From assembly GCA_000320545.1 (NCBI GenBank), contig ADNK01000814.1, positions 1-21,444 on the forward strand: DNA of 21,444 bases, written 5' to 3'. Position numbers and translations under genes: made by a program. Positions 10,425 through 20,375 of the stretch are shown one piece after another. Each line of letters opens with the position of its first letter. The stretch's first letter is position 1. Below the pieces are notes generated by a model, which saw only the letters and a list, made by a program, of their open reading frames with translations, did no database searches and had not been told where the DNA came from. This DNA is from Bigelowiella natans CCMP2755 (taxonomy: Eukaryota > Cercozoa > Chlorarachniophyceae).

Positions 10425-11892
10425 GTAGTCGCCAATAGGTGTGTTTAGCATGTACCTGCCTCCCGTGCGTTTGAATGACTTTCAATCCCTTTCTTTCCTT
10501 TGCCTATTCAACAAATGAGCGGATAAGAATAATTAGGCTGGGGGGGGAAGAAGGAATGGCCATCACGGTGGCCCACACCGCGATGTGATATGAGCGAGAT
10601 GCAAGCGAAAAGAAGCCAGCCTTCTCGATGGGAAAGGAAGAAGGGGGGAGGGGGGGGGTCTACTTTCCGGTCAGTGAAATTGGAGACACACCTTTTCTAC
10701 CCACTCTTCACGATAGAGCGCGCTCGAGAATATGCAGAGGGCCTCTGAAAAAGGATGGGTGGTTTGGGTGAGGAGGGAGGAGGGAGGATGGTGCTTTTGT
10801 ACTGTAGGATCAATGAGCGATCGCGGCTAGCAAAAGGCATTGGCTTTTCCGATATAGTAGTTGTTGTTTTTGTTGTCAATGTTAGCCACTACAAAGACCC
10901 TCCCGCCCCCCTTCCTCTCAGTTTCCCTCTCCCATTCTTACTTGGGCATTCCTTCGCTGTGAGAGCGAGCTCGGTCGCTAACCACGAGCCTGGAGAAGGG
11001 AGTTCAGAGTCACAACCCGAGGCAGCAGGCAGGCGATGATGCAGATACAGAGTAAGGCAAGTGCCGATATATGGGGAAGGAAAAAAGACAGATGGCCTCC
11101 TCAAGTTGAACTCTGGGAGCAGACGAGTTTTCATAGCAGTTGTGACTAGCGGCGCTGCTGCCACCACTTGCTTTTCAACTTCAAAGTTAGGAGAAAAGTA
11201 TAGGTTTTGATAGATTTTTTTGATTGATTTATAGTAGTGCCGGCATTCGATAGTAATGTGCAGAGAAAGGCCAGCTGCCTCTGGCTCTCCCCTTCAGCAA
11301 TGGCGATCACCTTGGCTGAACCCGCAGTACACAACCTGTGCAAGGAGGTGGTCATTCTCTTAGGTACTACTATTTTGGTGTTTTAAGTGACCTGGGTGAT
11401 CAATACTGAGTGCGTGTTTAGTAGATGCGGCGTGTGTCTGCGTGCATTGATATGTTGTCTCTGTTCTTCAAAGTGTCACCTTAGAAAGATCGAGGGAGAA
11501 CCGCTTGGCCTCGGCCTCTATCACATCTTTTTTAGATAATAGATCAGTACCATCATCATCAAAGATATAGCGCGGTGCGAGCGGACGCGAATGAGGAAAA
11601 TCTCGAACACAAGTGGGCTCGACGGAGCAAAGCTACTTACTTTTGACAAGCGACACGGTACTTCCCATTTCATTCGGCTTGTTCCCCTTGAAAAGATCTA
11701 TTGACAATCACAAATATCAGGAACTCCTCAGCTCTTTCGTTTGCTCAGAAAAGCGTTACAGCAATCCTAAATGACTGTAGCTTACTCACTTTCCACACCG
11801 ACTGTGAACACTTTCTGAAGGAGTCCTGGGAGATCCAGCGGCCACCAGGCGTAGCTGGGAATGATAACCGTTCACCAGAAACGAAAAAAAAG

Positions 11893-11940
<48 letters not shown>

Positions 11941-12748
11941 ATAATTCATAGTGGTTGAGATTCACGGTCTTTCGACTGCTCGATTCATTAAAACGAGTGA
12001 AACGAAGAGGCACCTTCCGGACCCCATTTCGTTGGGAGCATTGAGGCATACGAACCTCACTTTCTTCGACCCGCTCTTCTTCTGTGCGGTTGGATGTCCA
12101 GGGGGGGAGGAGACGCAAAACGTCAATTATCACACATAAGGCAGTCATGCATTTCCGGTCAATATCTGGTGCACCTGAGCGAGCGCTTCTTGTATACTTG
12201 CCAGATTTTCCGCGTTTGCCCCGAACCCATGGAAGACGAACACCTAAACGGCCCGCGGTGAGTCAGGGGGGAGGGAGCGGCGAGAGGGCGAGAGGATGTA
12301 AGCAGCTCTGGTGAGTGCTTTCACGGTCTATGCAAGGCGGTGTTGAGTAATCTAAATTTACCAGAAGTTCTGGTTTCTCATGGGTCTGGAGACAGTAGGC
12401 CTCGAGCCCGCCAACGGTCTCTTGGTACTGTTTGTTGATGGGAACCGGCTTGCTCTTCTGCTCCTCCTTCGCCTACACGTGATGTGCAACACTCTAAATC
12501 AGCTAATTTTTATTTTTAAAACTCAGGACAAGTTATGCGTAGCAGTCGAACAAGAAAATCGTCGGCGAAGGTTCGTGCGATGAGCACTCTGAATGCGCGC
12601 GTAACCCAGGATGTGACAACGCCGACTGCAAGACCTTAAGAATCTTGTCAATGAGGTCTTTCTTCTCGAGGCAGCCTGCAGGCGAAATTCTCATCGCCTT
12701 CATCACTGCTTTGAGCTCCCCGATGCTCTTGGACGAGAGATCCTCGGA
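9778..12748 (-). CDS. SAP-like domain fused to a phospholipase/carboxylesterase serine hydrolase (5' end undetermined)
   Basis: Fourteen exons on the minus strand: 12748-12635, 12472-12362, 12243-12175, 12081-12014, 11854-11786, 11686-11641, 11515-11480, 11335-11311, 10989-10942, 10744-10692, 10503-10456, 10185-10156, 10036-9959, 9819-9778; 278 residues to the TAA. The first exon(s) lie above 12748, and their end is uncertain (donor after 12800 or so). Residues 1-38 form a SAP-like helical hairpin (SIGELKAVMKAM, then AGCLEKKDLIDKIL) like the C-terminal domain of ARMET/MANF. The Abhydrolase_2 fold follows: VFVFHGFGANAENL (oxyanion loop), VRFVCLNAP, YAWWPLDLPGLL, the nucleophile elbow GFSQG (Ser178), THGRQD (Asp230) and FDGAHTIP (His261). 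The catalytic tri-residue set is complete, so activity is expected on carboxyl esters, lysophospholipids or acyl thioesters. WWPLDL and HGRQD recall bacterial family members more than LYPLA1. The exon at 11686-11641 and the junctions beside it are the least certain. Confidence 0.88.
10220..10422. repeat. (CA)n, (CCT)n and (CT)n tracts in a hydrolase intron
   Basis: The intron 10186-10455 holds a CA run at 10220-10255 and, separately, a CCT run passing into a CT run at 10369-10422. In the transcript these read (TG)n and (AG)n. Confidence 0.95.
11892..11939. repeat. (CA)n(GA)n tract in a hydrolase intron
   Basis: The intron 11855-12013 contains a short CA run followed by about 19 GA units; in the transcript it is a long CT run, about 40 bases upstream of the acceptor at 11855. 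Confidence 0.95.
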
Positions 12749-13224
12749 CTGAAAAATTGTGTGAAATAACATTGTTTCCTCAGACTATTCAGCTCACACG
12801 AGAGGCTGGGCGTCACCATTGCAGGTCGTCGTGAGTCGTCTTCTGGAAATTTGTCAGGTATTTTAGATAAATACAGGCTATTTTACCCTTATTCTTGCCA
12901 TCTAATTCGTATTCTTAGTAAAAGGGCCCAGCCTCTGTACTTGGGCTACGGTTCAAATTTCCATGGAATTTTATCCCTACGACAACCTATTAAACCTTAA
13001 GCATCGGGAAACTTCCCATTCGTGCACTCTTGAGGGTCGCGATGTGCGAGGAACATCATACTTTTTCCTGCCCAAATTCATTGGTCTTCGGCTGGCAATC
13101 TCCCGACATTTTAACGGGATGGAGATACCGATCGTTTTCCTAATGCGACATAGATTTCGATCATTTTAAGATAAAATTACTTGTGGTTTTTGCACCTCCT
13201 CACCACTTCTCCATTCTTCCCGGA
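12749..13224. promoter_or_regulatory. Head-to-head gap holding the hydrolase 5' exon(s) and a shared promoter
   Basis: The hydrolase gene must begin here on the minus strand. A candidate short exon lies below an acceptor at about 12847 (tttccag, read on minus) and ends near 12800 at a GTGTGA donor or near 12821 at a GTGACG donor, but no start codon joins it in phase with confidence. The + strand gene starts at 13225. A CCAAT-like or TATA element could not be assigned. Confidence 0.45.
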
Positions 13225-14319
13225 ATGGTGGCTGAAGAGGGCTCTGCTGTTTCTACTTTCGTCGCTGCTATTACACCACGCATGAGGCGGTATAACGGAA
13301 GCATGTCCAGAGCAAGAACAACTGACCATCCATCGCAAGTTGTCCTGGCCATTGCTATATGCGCTGTGCTCCTCTTCTCTGTGGTGGCTGTTTCTCGCGT
13401 GCCCGCTCACACGCTTGGTCGAGCTTCTGCACTCCGCCCACAAGGTTTATAGCAGTCCAAAGAGTAACTGGAATCATGCTTGGTTTTCTAAATTCAATCC
13501 CACGATATGTGGCTGTTTCATGTTGCAGCGTTGTGTCTACAGCTTCCACAACTTGCCTTGTCTAAGCTTTTGATGTTCTGCGGATTAGTGTCTGGAATGC
13601 TCACCTCTGCGAGAATAGCTCCATGCGCCCGAAGGTCGGTATTGTTGTCTACTATCGCATAGAAAATACCCGTGTAAAGGTTATTCCAGCTCTTCTTCTC
13701 ACTGTGCCTGCAAACTGTAGGAGGCCTGATCTCAGGAAGACGTCCTCTGTGTTGGGAGTGAACGTGGCTATGTTCCAGTGCAACCCGAAGATAAAAGGCG
13801 AAAAGATGACCTTCGGTTGGGTCGACAAGGAGTACCTCGATCAGAGCATCGCGAACATTGAAGAAGGTATCCATCACTTCGGGGAGAGCCCTTTCCTTGT
13901 ATTTGCTCAGAGTAGTGTGAATGTGGTGCGTCATCAGGAAGCACAGATCACTTGATCCTGGACATCCGGGAGCCGCACGAGCTCGATTACGGTAAGCCAC
14001 AACACGAAGAATGGTGAAATCGTCTTCACGAACAATGAAGGCGGACGAATTGATATGCGTCCGTTCCACAAGGTCGTTGCGTTATTCTTATTTCTTCTCA
14101 CTCTCTCTTGATATGTGAAGGCACCATTCCGTATTCAATGAATGTGCCGGCAAGCGAGCTTGAAACGGCTCTCGACCTCTCCCCAAAGGTATTGTAAGAA
14201 TTTGTGTCACTGTGTTGCTGCTGTCGGCCGTTGTCCTCTCCATCGTCTCATCGTTTGATTCCCTCACTGCTCGGTGACAATCACGACTAATTCCATCTGC
14301 TGTTTTTCGTCTATTTCGA

Positions 14320-14363
<44 letters not shown>

Positions 14364-14613
14364 TGTGTAATGTCTATAAATTTGTTGTCCTTTCAAGGAC
14401 TGGGAAATGCGATACGGGTTTCCGAAGCCAAAGCCGGACGATGAGATCATCGTGTATGGAGAACCACGGCCTGGCAGTCAATACGATCCCGAGATTCAGC
14501 AGCGCCTCATCAGCATCGCATCTATGCTCGCCAACGAGTACGGCTACAAGCTGGTGCAACGGTATAGCCAGTCGTTCTTCAACTACTTCAACGATCCAAA
14601 CATGATTTACTAA
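13225..14613 (+). CDS. Rhodanese-fold protein lacking the catalytic cysteine, with membrane leader
   Basis: Six exons: 13225-13444, 13529-13634, 13721-13866, 13938-13991, 14121-14188, 14398-14613; 269 residues with consistent phase. Residues 37-56 (SQVVLAIAICAVLLFSVVAV) are a hydrophobic segment, and Met27 could start a classical signal peptide (MSRARTTDHPSQ, hydrophobic core, then SRVPA). A hydrophobic then basic stretch (LTSARIAPCARRRPDLRKTS) follows before the enzyme fold, as in a targeting leader. The rhodanese domain begins FGWVDKEYLDQSIANIEEG, then LILDIREPHELDYGTIPYS and MNVPASELETALD. The active-site loop, normally C-R-x-G-x-R after a hydrophobic strand, reads DEIIVYGEPRPGSQ: Gly219 stands where the sulfur-carrying Cys belongs. 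The protein is therefore probably not a sulfurtransferase; catalytically dead rhodaneses serve as binding or regulatory folds. The end NYFNDPNMIY is intact. The exon 1-2 junction is the least certain. Confidence 0.85.
14322..14363. repeat. (TA)n tract in rhodanese intron 5
   Basis: About 20 TA units, slightly interrupted, close to the acceptor at 14397 of the last intron (14189-14397). Confidence 0.95.
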
Positions 14614-15521
14614 TCGATGATGATCGATGGTAAATGTACGCGGCGAAAAGAAGTTAGCATTCAATGCACACATTTGAATTAATTAATGACGACGGACATC
14701 CATCCATAGCTGCAAAGAATCTTTCAAGTTTCTCCAAGGTCTCCAGCAAGTGTAACTTAAAATGCGAAGAATCGACGACGCGTGCATCAGCGTATCATGA
14801 AATTGTATAGCTATATGTGTATGCCCCTAATTGACATATTTCTGAATAAAACAATAATTATTTGGCTCGACCTTGGTGCTGCGATCTTATACGACCTATC
14901 ATCAAGAGATTCATTTGAAGTAAAAGAACCGACAGTTCATACGTTGCTGCCTGTTTACCGCTGGCGCAAGCCTGTCCACATGCAAGGTGAAATTCAAGCA
15001 CAGCAGTGGACTCAATGCATAGTCCTAGCCATAGATATATGCGGTATATGACCATAAACGGTGAATAAATGTTAAGAGCGCACTGAGATCGTGGGCGGAC
15101 ATAGCTAGCTAGCTAGGTAACATCACCAGAACTTGTTAATATACATACAGTGTAACACGATATGAGTCGCGTCGACTGCAGCATGCATATATACACACAT
15201 GTAGCGCGGCACAGGCGAAATGCGTTCGAGGGCTGGGTGTTTGCATCCTCGAATTTGATAACAGTATGTAACGTGGGTATATATGGCTATAGGCATGTGT
15301 GTAGCATGCGTATGTAATGTAATGTTTTAACAAATAGACAACATTTTTGCATGTATGCTAAAAGTTATGTGCTATTTATAGCATCTGAATACTGTATGTG
15401 ACTTTATGATGCCTGCTCTATATGAGTATGGCGCTAGCATACTCTCGTATCTATATTGCGTTATGGTATTTGTTTTCAGATCCAAAATTTCGAAATGCAA
15501 AATTTTGTTTGCAACAATGAT
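14614..15521. other. Tail-to-tail intergenic region
   Basis: No gene recognised. AATAAA at 14845-14850, 232 bases after the rhodanese stop, is a candidate polyadenylation signal. The stretch 15100-15320 has tandem ctag (15103-15116) and gcatgc/gcatg palindromes like those at 4600-5240. Confidence 0.5.
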
Positions 15522-16475
15522 CTATCGGCCTGATATGCTACCAGGCACCCCGTGTTGTTTCTCGAGCACGAATAGGGCAGAATTGAATGGCCCACCAGTA
15601 ACAGACATTGATCCAAGGCCTAGGTACATGCCAGGTCTGACCATGCGTAATTCATCGCGCATACCACACCATGGAAAAGAATTCTTACTTCGACCGTCGC
15701 TATAATCTAAGAGAAAACATGGACGCCTATCGATTCTGCTGTTAGCTTGGCGGACGCAAAAATCTCTTGCATGCACCATGTTGCCCCGCCTGCTTTCGCT
15801 GGTTGCGGTCAGCGCTGTGAGTGGTTTGAAGACATTTTGACCCTCTCCGGAGCTCTCAATGAATTTTCCGAGCCAAAGATTGCAGTTGCGTGGAGGGAAC
15901 AGATTGTGTGTGATAAAACTTGAGGTTTGATGGAGCGGTCCAGTCTTCATCAGCGTTCCACGATAGTAAGCCCTAAAGTAAATAAAATGCACGCGATTTT
16001 GTGATTTCGCTGTCGCGTTCGAATTTAGAAATAGCTTCCCCATTCACGCCATGGACCCCATACATTTCTGTATTACTATCACCCGTCGTCATTGAGCAGA
16101 GTTCCGGCCGGAAGGTTGTGCCAGAGTCTTATTAAACCGCTTCGTCCGAGGCTGCAATGGCAGAAAGGCAGAAACGTGTGAATTTATCATGCTTTTGATG
16201 GGTTCATGCCTTCCAGTTTTTTTTTTTAGTTTAAACTTTTCCAATTGAAACCTTTCCAACGACTCTGGGGTAGCTTGCTGTAAATCAATATCTGCAAGAT
16301 TAGTGAAGACTTAGGCCGTGGGAGCACTCGCGCCTGTTCTATCATAGCAAGACGAACCAGCTGTTGAAGTTTTCGCGATAAGAAGGGGGTACAAGCCCTG
16401 CGCTACGTTGACGAAGATCAGAGTCGTCAAGAGCGTCAGAAACGCTGTGGCTACGGAGCCGGCCACGACTCCCAT
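15522..16475 (-). CDS. Secreted or endomembrane protein of unrecognised family (signal peptide, beta-rich)
   Basis: Exons on the minus strand: 16475-16358, 16291-16252, 16151-16083, 15972-15522; 225 residues with consistent phase. The start is the first ATG after an in-frame TAA. Residues 1-27 form a signal peptide (MGVVAGSVATAFLTLLTTLI, then FVNVAQG before the likely cut). The mature part has LGRSGLIRLWHNLPAGTLLN, DGAYYRGTLMKTGPLH, NLWLGKFIESSGEG and VFKPLTALT, then DRRPCFLLDYSDG and GMRDELRMVRPGMYLGLGSM. Alternating hydrophobic stretches, the W...YRG...LWLGK arrangement and the 'DE(I/L)R.V.PG.YLG' pattern resemble small lipocalin-like or GXWXG/DUF4334-type beta-barrel proteins, but I cannot place it firmly. 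It shares a 242-base head-to-head gap with the + gene at 16718. The poly-A/T run near 16220 falls in intron 2. Confidence 0.75.
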
Positions 16476-16717
16476 GGGTTAGCAGGAGACGACGTGCTGC
16501 AACGGGTGCTCCATTCCGTAGCAGGCTTGGGTGACCTGAGGGACGATTTTCAGACACAAGACCCGAAGATTTCTGTTGTGTTTTTCCCCGAAAACATCCT
16601 ATGATTTGTGGTCTGCGACAACGGTCTTTCTTGTCGCAGGACCAAAAATCAGAGGGATTACTTCGCTGAAGAAGATCGATCAACCCGAGCTGATTGCGTT
16701 TCCCGTCGTCGGCTCGA
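16476..16717. promoter_or_regulatory. Compact bidirectional promoter region
   Basis: Only 242 bases separate the start codons of the minus gene (16475) and the plus gene (16718). Both directions must be served from here unless 5' untranslated exons extend into the partner. No core element is clear by eye. Confidence 0.55.
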
Positions 16718-17776
16718 ATGGAGCCGGAGACTGTGCTCCTCTGCATCGATGCCGTGGTGAGAGTATCCTCCCCTTTTGTGAACGCGTCCGTCCTTATCTG
16801 ATCTGAGTGCGATCCTAAGGGGAGCTCGCGACGACAAGGAGAATCATGGTCGAAATGTAGGAAGCGGCGGCCTGACGATGGTAGCACCGTCCTGTCGAGG
16901 TTGTTCACAGCTTATAATATGATGGATGGCGCATCCTTTCAAGATATGATGATCGATCATCTTGGCGATTCGCACGTATTATTGCAACTTAAACTTAGGA
17001 TGAAGGTGGGACTGCGCGTTTTTGCGGAATCCAAGCTCAAAGTACTACCGACAGAAGGCTCCTGAGGGAGAAATTAATCTTGCCACATTTCCCAACCCCC
17101 CAGCGAGAAGTCACTCACTTGAATTAACCCACCCAACAATTGCATACTACTGTGCAGATCGCACCTGCGACTAGAATCGGAGTGATTGTTGTAGAATCCG
17201 ACGCCGCTCGGTGGAGCATGCTGCCGAAGGTCTTAAATTCATCAGAGGACCTCGTGGCACATGTGAGCCATACGCTCTCCAGTTCTACTCGCACAGACAC
17301 GGAGGAAACTGGTCAGTTTCTAGAACTGAGAGCCTATTATTCTACTAATTTCCATCCTTGTTCTCACTCTAATGAGCCTCCCATCGCAACGATTCGTGTT
17401 TCAGGAAGTATAGATGTCATGCCCCTGCTTAAACTGGTAGGACCGCTTTTGGAGAAGGGAAAGAAGGTGCGATCATGCCGCTGTTTCATTCGTCATTGGA
17501 AAGTGAACTTATGAAACTTATGTAGTTCGTGAATGTCGTTTTATTCTGGAGCCGTGACCTCGCCCCATCCCTGAGGGACGATGAGGATGACCTTCCTCGC
17601 TTGCGCTGGGCTCAGAAAATGATAGCGCACAAGAATTTAGGATTCGATGCGGTAATGAAATCCAATGCGTGAAAGACGTATATCTTCCTTCGTTTTTGAC
17701 AGGGCACTAACACAGGTCTACTTTCACGGGGATGATCTGAAAGTTGCCCAGACTGTTTTGAATGGTCGATATATGT

Positions 17777-17823
<47 letters not shown>

Positions 17824-18044
17824 ATATTTATATCCATACTCCTCGAGGCCAAGAGGGCGCAAAACAGTTCTGCACGCATTCTACTACTAGAGTATTCGAT
17901 TGTAGATGTTCGAGCGAGCCCATTCGTCATGAGTAACCCTCGATGAACTTATTTTCCAAAGGTCTGGGCGGGTTGGACTACCACTGCGATGGAAGCTTCT
18001 TGGCTGTGTCGAATCATCTGCTGTTGATGAAAGCCATTGGTTGA
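16718..18044 (+). CDS. Conserved-looking protein of unrecognised family
   Basis: Eight exons: 16718-16756, 16839-16899, 16944-17005, 17158-17311, 17405-17466, 17526-17651, 17716-17764, 17962-18044; 211 residues with consistent phase. The start is the first ATG after an in-frame TGA at about 16690. Alternating beta-like and helical stretches (VLLCIDAV; TRIGVIVVESDAARWSML; PLLKLVGPLLEKGKK; FVNVVLFWSRDLAPSL; LGFDAVYFHGDDLKVAQTVL; LDYHCDGSFLAVSNHLLLMKA) suggest a soluble alpha/beta fold with Rossmann-like strand-turn patterns. There is no signal peptide or membrane segment. I recognise no catalytic motif and do not assign a function. The exon chain is supported by good acceptors and by phase; the exon 2 acceptor (gacaag) and the donor GTCAGT of exon 4 are weaker. 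The last intron contains a TA microsatellite. Confidence 0.75.
17779..17823. repeat. (TA)n tract in intron 7 of the unrecognised + gene
   Basis: About 18 TA units plus a degenerate continuation, just after the donor at 17765 in the intron 17765-17961. Confidence 0.95.
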
Positions 18045-18710
18045 GAAGCATGCCGAGATGCATCTAACTATCCATCGGGTTTTGACCACTTGGCTGTTCT
18101 TTGGTAGGCTATATCCTCAGTTCAAAAGGCATCAAACGGAGCGGGCGTTTAGTTTCACCTGAAAAGGATGGCAATGGGCACAGTGCCTCGCCAGCTTCGA
18201 GATCAGAGAATCCTTCAAGAAAACGAGCAAGATTGTTTCCCAGAGGATGAGACGTGATGTTAGCAATCATGATGTGTCCGCCTGAAGCGATTGCATTAGT
18301 CTAGCGTAGTGTTCAGAAGAAATAGTAAAAAGATACACCATTGGATGTTGCCAGCATAACATGGCTAGATGGCGTTGTGCCCCTCTGCATTGAGCGTCCT
18401 CGGCATACAGCGCCTTAATAACTGCATACAAAAGGAGCTCACATTATAATAATGACGTGTAATAACGGGCGTGGATGAAGGCAAGCTATATTTTTCCTAT
18501 GTGCACGTATTTTTTGCTAGTTGCGTCGTATTTTGGTCGCGCATGCGCATTCGATCAGAGCATGTAATGATGCTAATGCAAGCATTTGCTGCGACTTTGT
18601 TTGCCATCATTGGTTATGGGGAATTGGAGCAAGGGCGGGCATCGCAGCTATGACAGCCACACGCATGAGCGTGAAACGCTAGAGAATCTCTGCTATCCGC
18701 TCCATCATTC

Positions 18711-18752
<42 letters not shown>

Positions 18753-19252
18753 GCCTGCCTACTAGCTGTGTGTGCATACATGTGCATGTGTGTGCATGTG
18801 TGTGAATTTGTGTGTGTGTGTGTGTGCATGCCATTGTAAATCTTTGATAGCTGCTGAGTTCGCAACAGTGACATGAAGGGGTTTGTTGACTTACTTATCG
18901 GTATATTGACATATTGACATACGTTATAATTTCTTCACACGTACGTTCGCTGCAATACTGACACGTATGAAGCAAGCCATGAGCATGTGCCTGCGCATGT
19001 CAGCGACATGATGAGAGCTCAACACTCTAATTAGCGCCGCGTGCTTAATGCACACACAAATACGCGCACTCAATGACAATAGCGGATCTAGATCCAGTGG
19101 AAACATGATCTCTTCTTTGTCTGTGTCAGAGGCACCGCTAAGGCAGAGAGCATGATGAAAGCTCAACATTTGCGCTCATATCTACACGAATAGAATATGC
19201 ACTTTATCGATAGCGATCCTAGACTCCAGCAAAAGCAGCAAGATCCATTTGC
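18045..19252. other. Tail-to-tail intergenic region between the unrecognised + gene and CSA
   Basis: No gene recognised; the frames at 18471-18653 and 18924-19169 lack support. Contents are a CT microsatellite followed by CTGC and TG-rich sequence (18714-18828) and the left unit of a tandem duplication (19007-19150). Confidence 0.5.
18714..18828. repeat. Compound (CT)n (CTGC)n (TG)n microsatellite
   Basis: About 17 CT units, three CTGC units, then TG-rich sequence with interspersed tgtgcatg, ending in a cleaner TG run. Confidence 0.9.
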
Positions 19253-19278
19253 CTATCTGAGGCGCTGAGGCAGGGAGG
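19007..19278. repeat. Diverged tandem duplication across the CSA 3' end
   Basis: Unit A (19007-19150) and unit B (19151-19278) abut. Both begin catgatga(g/a)agctcaaca. Both then carry a tagcg(g)atc(c)taga(t/c)(t)ccag block (19080 and 19210), and both end (c)tgaggc-c-ct(a/g)aggcag-gag. Divergence is considerable. Unit B contains the CSA stop codon at 19253-19255. Confidence 0.7.
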
Positions 19279-20328
19279 CCTCGCCGAGGAAGAAATTCCC
19301 AAACATACCTTCGTCCTCGCTCTCCGTCCAGTCGTCCCCATCATCAGCATAGTAGTCATAGTAGCCCCCGGTCCCGCCTCCTTTTTGTCGCATCATCATC
19401 TTATTTTGCCTGCGTTGATCCAATTCGGCTAGAATCTCAGCGTCCTCTTTCTGCGAGGTCCACTTGAGTATCGAGTGGTCAGCCCCAGCCGTGAATAGCT
19501 TTCACACCGCAGCAAATCAACACAGCAGCAGCAGTAGCAGTAGTAGAAATAGTAGTAACGAGATGAGTGTGCAACCGCAAGAAAACATTCACAACATTTG
19601 GACAATAGACGTGCATGGTCGGTAGTCTACGAGTGAGCTTATGAGTGCGGCCTTCATGGTAGGCATTAGGATGAAGAACAGAGGCACGATACGGTCGGTA
19701 TGTACTCCCCCCCACCTGCATTGTGCTCTTCCGGGGCTTAAAGACGCAGCATAGAGGCGGGTCGAAGTGGCCGGACAGCTTTTGCTTCATCACCCCGGTC
19801 TTCATGTCGTAGATTTTGATCTGAAAAGGAGATGCCATTATTTCATGCACGTGTGTCCATGTACAGCACCCCATCCGCCCCCCCCCTCCCTACAAATATC
19901 GTATATTCATCAACAAGGATACGAATGATCTCGATTCTTCATTGATTCATCTCAATCAGCATGGCTGACCCACCGAGCGTTTGTCTGGGTACGCTATGCA
20001 ATCGTCGTGCGGCGATATCGCGAATTGCAGCATCTGCTTGGTTGGGGGCGGCAGATATACAGACGAAAACAACAACGGCAACTCACGACGACGGCATGCG
20101 GTCAATCATTCTCTGCTGCCTTGGTAAGAAATGAGAAACGGTCATGTCAGTCGGTAAGACAACTTGCCTTCGATGTGTTGGAAGTGAACTCATAGTGCAC
20201 CATCATATTGGCTCCCCTGCCACACACCAAAACAGGAACAGTTAGCACGTGGGGCGATTATGTGGAGGCATCCTCTGGTGCTTGCATGCTGGCACGCTCG
20301 CGCTCACGTACACCCATGAAATACACAT

Positions 20329-20375
<47 letters not shown>

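Noticed and set aside
10563-10610. Possible extra hydrolase exon reading AGFFSLASRSYHIA on minus
   Set aside because: It is in phase, but EEWVEK joined directly to AKERKGLKVIQTHG fits the family better without it. It could be a rare alternative exon.
11516-11612. Longer version of a hydrolase exon reading FPHSRPLAPRYIFDDDG on minus
   Set aside because: It would need a 23- to 37-base intron or the loss of the 11686-11641 exon, whose WEVPCRLSK plus AEAK fits the family pattern before GFSQG.
13518-14069. 183-codon minus-strand frame
   Set aside because: It lies opposite the rhodanese exons at 13529-13991, whose + frame gives LILDIREPHELDYG with correct splice phase.
14782-15051. 89-codon + frame after the rhodanese gene
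   Set aside because: No recognisable content, and it overlaps the likely 3' UTR with AATAAA at 14845.
16342-16908. 188-codon minus-strand frame
   Set aside because: The signal-peptide exon (16475-16358) uses a different minus frame with good motifs and splice phase, and the first exons of the + gene lie opposite. The long frame has a coil-like Arg/Ser composition and no motif.
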